This document shows, piece by piece, positions 58,316-64,000 of a stretch of DNA of 64,000 bases. The translations under genes and the position numbers were made by a program. Origin of the DNA: Entonaema liquescens. Its lineage: Eukaryota; Ascomycota; Sordariomycetes; Xylariales; Xylariaceae. The stretch's first letter is position 1; each line of letters starts with the position of its first letter. The notes below the pieces were generated by a model. It saw nothing but the letters and a program-made list of their open reading frames with translations. It made no database searches and was not told the origin of the DNA. The DNA lies in contig CADCSX010000002.1 of the NCBI GenBank assembly GCA_902805475.1, positions 1,674,001-1,738,000 of the forward strand. Direction: 5' to 3'.

Positions 58316-59903
58316 GAACCTATTTGTTTGTTTGCTTATTTAGTTGCTAATTACTGTTTGTTAAGCTTTTATTGAAGCGTATATTGTTAACGAAGGGTAG
58401 CGTTCGCTTGGTAGGTAGTTAAAGTATCATATATGACCTGCTTTCCATTACTCGGTACTATTCGCTTTGATATAGGCCTATCTGTAATAGTAATATCCTG
58501 ATTACTCAGGCCAGGTATCGACTGCCACATGGTAACGATGATAGTTGCTATGGATTTGTTAGTCGGATGGCATACCTAGTACCCAGTCTATTACATTTCC
58601 GGGTATAATAGTTGATATTTGTTTATGTGTCAAGCTAAGTAGATGCCTAGGTAGTTAGGTATTTACTATAGCAATGGGATGATTGTAAATACAAACATGA
58701 AGCTTTATCTGCTTGGTTTATCATGGTAACTAGCTGCTAGGTTATGCATACACTCAACCCGTTAATAGGATACACCATCGGTCTGCCCTATATATATCTA
58801 CTATCTACGGCTCCTCGTCTTCCTGCTGAGTGCCTCTCACCTTACCTACGAAGCTTACCTAGTTCATCGAAGTCAAAACTACTTCGAGGTATGGGTACCT
58901 ATATATATCTGGAGTCGTTATGGCATTTCGTTACTAGGTGTATCGCTTCGGGAACGTTGGAAAATTGTTTACTTCGCGTACGATAATTCAATTTACTCCC
59001 TACACGTACCATATGTAGGTATATAAAAATATCGAGGTACGTATGTAGATAACCTACCTTCTTTTATTAATTCTAACAGACGTGTATGACTCATGAACTA
59101 TTTTATCATAAGAGCACGGTCAATACTAACACAGTAATACGTACCTTAGGTACAATCCAAGCTATCGTTCAGTATATATAACCCACCTTGATGGGTAAGT
59201 CAACATACACACGTGGAGCTTTCTCTTTGATATCGGTTGGTACGCAGGTACGTATCAAGCTACTAACCACCCTTCATAGTCCTAACTGTGCTTGACACTG
59301 CCAATTACCTCGACAACAAGGCTGAAAGCTATGACTACTTCGTGGTTGTCAGTGCCAAAGTGGGGCGTAACCCGTCTCCGGAAGGGTTCACCACTCACTC
59401 TGCTGGCCCGGGTTACGTGATAGTTCTTAGCACAGACCTGCGTGGCGGCAACCTTAGCTGTCGTTGCTATGTTCGTTGCTTGTAACATTGACAGACCTAA
59501 GTGTGTTAAATGGTCTAAGCTTCAGATCTGAAAATATATAAATACCAGGCTTCCCTCCCACATTTCTGAACTTTCTTCTTTTCGTTCCTCACAACTCTCA
59601 TAACTTTCGAGCTATTCATTAACGATAGTCTCACCAAAAAAAACAACAACAAAACAGCAACATCATCAGATAGCAATCTGCTATTTGTTGACTCGACTAT
59701 TCGTCGACTTGCCTACCTTAGGTACCTACCTAGGTAGTCATCTGTTCACTCGAGGGGCTCTCCTCGCTCAGTTGTAAGTTATTTAATCACTTATCAATTG
59801 AGTCATCAGCTAACTAAACTACTACTTCAGTTGACGCCATCTCTTTCGCGTCTACTTCCTGCTGCATATAGAGTCACTGTCGACTTTCATCTTCTCAGTC
59901 AAG
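58316..59903. other. Intergenic spacer
   Basis: About 1.6 kb contain no supported gene. A GC-richer island at 59280-59490 has short open frames on both strands but no recognisable product. A TATATAAAT box at about 59534-59542 and the palindromic CCTACCTTAGGTACCTACCTAGG at 59712-59734 lie upstream of the first F-box gene. Confidence 0.45.
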
Positions 59904-60803
59904 ATGCCTACCGCTCAGGATCGCGTCTTGGACGTCACCGAGTTAGTCGAAAACATCATCTGGAGTTCCGAAGGCGAGCATATCCTTCTCAATCTACAGC
60001 AGGTATGCAAACGCTGGCGGAAGATCATCATCAGCTCTCCACGACTTCGGAAGGCTCTATTCTTCGAAAAGAGCCCTACGCCATTGACTCGACAAAGATA
60101 CACTAAGAATTATATCATCAAATATATTCTTCCATCCTTCTACAACTCGGTCAATTATGGCTTTGGGACGTCTTGCCGCGAAAGCACAATCAACTATTTG
60201 TCGCTGAAGGCTATCGCTTCATTCATTTGTGGTCCTCTAAGGGATGCCTGGCTGACTCCAACTGCCTCTTGGCGAAACATGCTTCTATCACAACCGCCAA
60301 TCAAGGGTATCCAGTGGCATGTGTCAAGAGAAGGCCAAGATGATTCTCTAGTGAAGATGCCAACAACGATAGCTGAGTTCAAATTTCCGCATGGGCTACG
60401 CATGGGGGATTTCTACGACTTGATCCTTGGCACCAGAGGTGATCACCACGTCATATGGCCGAGCATGACTCACTACATCGGGGAGTGGCCTAGTGACGCT
60501 GTCGAAAAAGACCCCAGAATATGGGAATACGATCAGGGTCTGGAAGCGTATAACGAACACCAAATCCGGATTAAGCAATTCGTCCCCATGGAACCCGAGA
60601 GGGATTTCCGAGCCCGAGAGGCATATTGGCATCCAAAAGATCTGCGCAAATACCATAAGAACCTCGCTGTAGTCAAGACAAGAGAGGTGACAATGGTCGG
60701 CGGCGCCATGACATGGGATTTCCAAGAACGCGGAGATAGTCAGGCCTCAGCTATGGAGGTTTTCCTCCACGCCGCCCGGGATGCCGTTCCCATCGTGTAC
60801 TAA
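59904..60803 (+). CDS. F-box protein, tandem copy 1
   Basis: This single-exon gene encodes 299 aa. The N-terminal F-box-like region reads VLDVTELVENIIW then LNLQQVCKRWRKIIISSPRL. The remainder has no known repeat but matches the next gene downstream at several places: ASWRNMLLSQPPIKGIQWHV, FKFPHGLRMGDFYDLILGT and HHVIWPSM. F-box proteins link substrates to Skp1-Cullin ubiquitin ligases; the C-terminal part would bind the target. The target is unknown. Such families are expanded and fast-evolving in filamentous fungi. The start is the ATG directly before the F-box (GTCAAGATGCC). Confidence 0.75.
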   Translation: MPTAQDRVLDVTELVENIIWSSEGEHILLNLQQVCKRWRKIIISSPRLRKALFFEKSPTPLTRQRYTKNYIIKYILPSFYNSVNYGFGTSCRESTINYLSLKAIASFICGPLRDAWLTPTASWRNMLLSQPPIKGIQWHVSREGQDDSLVKMPTTIAEFKFPHGLRMGDFYDLILGTRGDHHVIWPSMTHYIGEWPSDAVEKDPRIWEYDQGLEAYNEHQIRIKQFVPMEPERDFRAREAYWHPKDLRKYHKNLAVVKTREVTMVGGAMTWDFQERGDSQASAMEVFLHAARDAVPIVY

Positions 60804-61568
60804 GTGGTTCCTGGTAAAACGGGCTGATGTCTAAGCACATGGTAAGTCTGATTGAATACTATGGTACTTACCTACTGGTTGTTGCTAACGAAATAACAGT
60901 CTCGGTCTAAACGATCAGCTCACAGGAACTTCTTAATGAATGTTGCTCAAGTGGTATGGCGCTTCAGCAGATGGTATGTCTCATGATCTTAATCTTTACT
61001 GAACACTACTAACATAATAATAGGCTAAGCAATCAGCTCTGAGGTAGTTCTCTTACTAAGACATGCTACGAAATCAGTCTGATTCCTCCATATTTTTCTT
61101 TTTCGTTTTCTTTTGTGGGGGGAATAGGGGAATAGGGGAATGGTTCAGGGGTTTACGGAGGAATGACAGAATGGCATACTGAGTTTGGTTTGGAGGACAG
61201 GGTGCGTAGGAAGCCAAAATGGTTACTACTGAGAGGGATATCATGGTCTCGAGAAAGACCGTACTGATGGTTCTCCTACAAAAAGGCAGAAAGAAGCCTT
61301 TGAGACAATCAGAATAAGTGATCAGACTGACACTTTGTTCACTTGGACTAGTTGAGAAATAATCAATCTCTTTGTCCACACAATGCCTATAGTGCTTCTT
61401 GACTTAAGTCTGCGCTTTGTTAAATTTCTTAGTACTACTCGTATACAACCTGCTTATAGTCAACATATATTAGGCCTCAAGTTACTGGGCGGCGAGAACC
61501 GTATTTCTTACCCTTTTCAGAACCGGGCCTCTAACATCATCTTTTATATATTTACCTAACTTGTCTCA
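60804..61568. other. Spacer between F-box paralogues
   Basis: 765 bp contain no gene. A purine/pyrimidine-biased stretch with GGGGAATAGGGGAATAGGGG lies near 61118-61137. I see no third F-box remnant. Confidence 0.4.
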
Positions 61569-62465
61569 ATGAAACCAAATATGTCGTCTCCCCTCGACAT
61601 TACTGAGCTTCTCGAAGAGATTCTCCTTCATCTCGAGCCTAGAGATATCCTCGTATATGCCCAACGAGTTTGCAGACAATGGCAGCAGGTCATAATAAGG
61701 TCGCCAAGGCTTCAGAGGTTACTGTATCTTAGAAGTACCCCCACACCGCCGCATATCTTCGGTTCATACACTCCTAGATATGCAAAGAACCCATTACTAG
61801 CAGCTACTCCCGAATTGTATTTCGGCCACACACATCTTGCTACACCTGAAGGTTACCATCCCTTTCTGGTCAACTACCAAAGCTTGAAGAGGATGGACCC
61901 GGGTTTCCGGCGCATATGGCTTTCGGAGAATGCCAGCTGGCGAGAAATGCAGATAGCACAGCCTCCAATTACAAAGTTGTACTGGGAGGTATTTAACATG
62001 ACTTATGAGCCAGACGGATTCGTACGTCCGGTTATAGCTGAACTCGACTTCCCTGATGGTATCTGTATGGGGGTGTATCATGACTTGGTTACGGGCACCT
62101 CCGGCTACCATGAAATCCTTTGGCCATCGCTCGATTGGCCTGAGTTTACTATATTGAGTAGGCGTAGTTTTCAAGAGAGGGAGTTTGCAGGCCCGCTATT
62201 GACATGGCTTTTTGATAAAGAGGACGAGGTCGATGATGCATGTGCTTTCTTTGTAAAGCAATGGATCCACACTAACAGCGAGCTCAATAGTTGCGAGGAT
62301 ACTCGGGCTCTTCAAGTCCTACGGAAGTATTGTAGTCTTCCCGTGAAGTTACATAAACTACATTTAGAGGGAGAACCCGAGCACGCAGAGTCCTATTCGT
62401 GCAAAATCCAGGTATTAGATGGTGAGTCTGCGATGGAGGAATTTCTGGGCTGGGCCCAGGTTTAA
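61569..62465 (+). CDS. F-box protein, tandem copy 2
   Basis: This single-exon gene encodes 298 aa and is a paralogue of the gene at 59904. The F-box reads LDITELLEEILLHLEPRDIL then AQRVCRQWQQVIIRSPRL. Shared downstream blocks are ASWREMQIAQPPITKLYWEV, LDFPDGICMGVYHDLVTGT and HEILWPSLDW. The two proteins are nearly the same length and order, so they arose by tandem duplication and then diverged widely, mostly in the C-terminal third. Two starts are possible (61569 and ATG 61581). A role in SCF-type ubiquitination is inferred from the F-box; the target is unknown. Confidence 0.78.
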   Translation: MKPNMSSPLDITELLEEILLHLEPRDILVYAQRVCRQWQQVIIRSPRLQRLLYLRSTPTPPHIFGSYTPRYAKNPLLAATPELYFGHTHLATPEGYHPFLVNYQSLKRMDPGFRRIWLSENASWREMQIAQPPITKLYWEVFNMTYEPDGFVRPVIAELDFPDGICMGVYHDLVTGTSGYHEILWPSLDWPEFTILSRRSFQEREFAGPLLTWLFDKEDEVDDACAFFVKQWIHTNSELNSCEDTRALQVLRKYCSLPVKLHKLHLEGEPEHAESYSCKIQVLDGESAMEEFLGWAQV

Positions 62466-62940
62466 ATACATTTACTATTATTACCCTAGCCACTTATACT
62501 AGTACGTCAGCAGTCCATCTTCTATCAAGTAATACCTACCCTAAAGCACACTGCTGTGGCTGGGTAGTTGTCTGGTGGGGGAGCACTGCATATGCGAATC
62601 ATGAATATTTTCGAGTAGACAATATGATACAGACATATATAAATAAACAAATATTGACATAAATGTTCGATACTTTCAGGTGTGTCCCGTTCGCAAACGT
62701 TGATCGCCTTTTCAGTATAAGAAGTTGGTTCTATATTTAATCCATTGGTACCTAATGTAGACCCTGTGGAACGTATGACTTCAGTCATAATTCAGTAATA
62801 AATAGGTAGGCATGTATCAAAGTTCTATAAGCTACCCTTATGTTTATAGATATGTAACAATTTAAAGGAAGAAACCAGTAATAAAACAATAGTGGAAGTG
62901 AAATTAAGATACAATAAAAAGTACAATATTCTTGCCCCTA
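62466..62940. other. Convergent 3'-3' spacer
   Basis: 475 bp of AT-rich DNA lie between the second F-box gene and the peptidase. Nothing else is seen. Confidence 0.4.
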
Positions 62941-64000
62941 TTACATTGATGCAGCGGGATCGAACAGCTGGAAGTTGGGCTCGCACACGGTTCCAGCCGC
63001 AGGTAGCTTGCCTTCGAGGAAGTAGCTTTGGATGGCGTCGTTCGTGCAGTTTGACGGCTGGGTAAGGGTTAGATGCTATATGAATCGGTTAGCTCTTAGT
63101 TTGTATATCACGGAATAGGGGCTAAAAAAGTAAAGGAGAAAGAAAGAAGGAATACTGACGCCATGGCCATTATGTGTAAGCAGGACGCTTCCCTCGAAAC
63201 CAGAGCTCATGTTCTTGGCTGAGACGAGCGGAGTGACGGGATCAAAACTGTTGCCGACGAACAATATGGGGTTCTTCGTCTTGACTTGGAAGTCGCCCTC
63301 GTACCGCTCCTTGGCTTCGAATTGCCACTGCGCGCAAGGCATCACGTAGTATCCCAACCCGAAATCCCAGAACCACTTGCTGGTCTTGTGATACTGCTCA
63401 AGGACAGGTTCGATGTCGGATAGTTTGCCTGTCCGCGGCTTCTTGTCGCCGCAGCGAATTCCTAGGATTGCCTGGTCTTGGGATGGGGTCGACGATTCTA
63501 AGACCTGGTTCACGAAGGTCTCTAAATTACCTTCTAGAACGTCCTCGAGCGCCTGGGCGAGGCTCGGCCACTCCGTTGGCGAGTATAGAGTGCTGAAGAT
63601 GTGGGACTTGAATAAATCGTAGCCAAATACAACCGTGCCGTTATACACAGGTGGATTGTTTCGGACGGTGTCGAGGAGCTCAGTCATGGCCACTTCTAAC
63701 TCCTCGTAGGTTCTGTTTTTGCCAAGGCACAGTCCTTAGGCCTTGCGATGCATCCCCGCATGAACTCTTCCCAAGTAGCGTCCGTCGACGCGACCATCTC
63801 AGGTTCGCCACTAGGTTTCGGCTTGTTAGCTGGACATCTTATGAGAGCTTGGGAAAAGGGGTGCATACAAGGAGTTATAGTACTCATGCGCATTCATTAC
63901 ACCATCAAGAACAACCCTGTCTACCCTCTCGGGGAACATCGCCGCAACGGTAGCTCCTAGCGTGGTGCCACCCGAAATTCCTGAGAAGGATTGATTAGCT
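62941..64000 (-). CDS. S33/TAP-type secreted peptidase or alpha/beta hydrolase, partial at the right edge, apparent frameshift
   Basis: This is the C-terminal part of a tripeptidyl-aminopeptidase-like alpha/beta hydrolase; the 5' end lies beyond the window. Inferred exons are 63980-63869, 63810-63160 and 63075-62941, with an intron running off the edge above 63980. The nucleophile elbow GISGGTTLGATVAAM is followed by RVDRVVLDGVMNAHEYYNS. The TAP C-terminal domain carries NPILFVGNSFDPVTPLVSA with the catalytic Asp and LLTHNGHG with the His. The end is rich in Cys-containing segments (SNCTNDAI, GTVCEPNF). In the middle exon the frame breaks at the T5 run 63716-63720 (AAAAA in sense): upstream reads RPKDCALAK, downstream NRTYEELEVAMTELLD in another frame. 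Extracellular release of short peptides is inferred from the family. Confidence 0.82.

Noticed and set aside
59282..59488. Overlapping 65-68 codon ORFs on both strands
   Set aside because: Neither has a recognisable product or splice context; the GC-rich island alone is not enough.
6440..63720. Programmed -1 frameshifting as the main explanation for the five frame breaks
   Set aside because: None shows a classic X-XXY-YYZ slippery heptamer with a visible downstream structure, and the genes are unrelated; missing bases in homopolymers are simpler.
56869..64000. A secondary-metabolite or secreted-enzyme cluster formed by lipase, F-box genes and peptidase
   Set aside because: No backbone synthase, transporter or pathway regulator is present; the genes look like unrelated neighbours.

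Overview
The window is nuclear DNA of a filamentous ascomycete (Pezizomycotina). Introns are short (about 47-180 nt) with GTRNGT-type 5' sites, CTAAC/CTGAC-type branch sites and YAG ends. Conserved fungal genes (KU80, RLP24, PAM18, CWC22, DPM2, STB3) are separated by AT-rich spacers full of TACCTAGGTA-like palindromes. A sordariomycete, perhaps xylarialean, fits the overall look, but that rank is only an impression.

Left part (1-24.5 kb): a Stb3-type Sin3-binding regulator (-), a long empty spacer, DNA topoisomerase III (-) diverging from a DUF1295 membrane reductase-like gene (+), a small disordered protein (+), a TMEM205-like membrane protein (-) diverging from KU80 (+), a BTB protein (+), a Gfd2/QIP-like DEDDh exonuclease-fold protein (+), PAM18 (-) diverging from RLP24 (+), and a Par32/DUF3602 protein (-) whose 5' region is a (ATGT)32 microsatellite.

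Middle (24.5-48.6 kb): a 6.8-kb gene desert, a single-finger C2H2 protein (+), a multi-pass membrane protein (+), a secreted alpha/beta hydrolase (-), an ING-family PHD protein (+), an NTF2-like membrane-anchored protein (+) and an intron-containing tRNA-Leu(CAA).

Right part (48.6-64 kb): a BCAS3-like beta-propeller protein (+), DPM2 (-) diverging from CWC22 (+), a secretory lipase (+), two tandem F-box paralogues (+) and a right-truncated S33/TAP-type peptidase (-).

Most genes are unrelated housekeeping genes, and I see no biosynthetic cluster, intact transposon or CRISPR array. The most notable signal is that five otherwise conserved genes (TOP3, PAM18, ING/PHD, BCAS3, S33 peptidase) each carry one apparent missing base, always inside a short homopolymer run (CCCC, GGG, CCCCC, GGGG, AAAAA in the sense direction). 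Homopolymer undercalling in the assembly is the simplest explanation. Five independent real lesions or -1 ribosomal slippage are the alternatives. Other points of interest are introns placed directly after the start codon (DPM2, RLP24, C2H2), an in-frame intron hidden in the PHD finger, and a possible mitochondrial presequence on TOP3.
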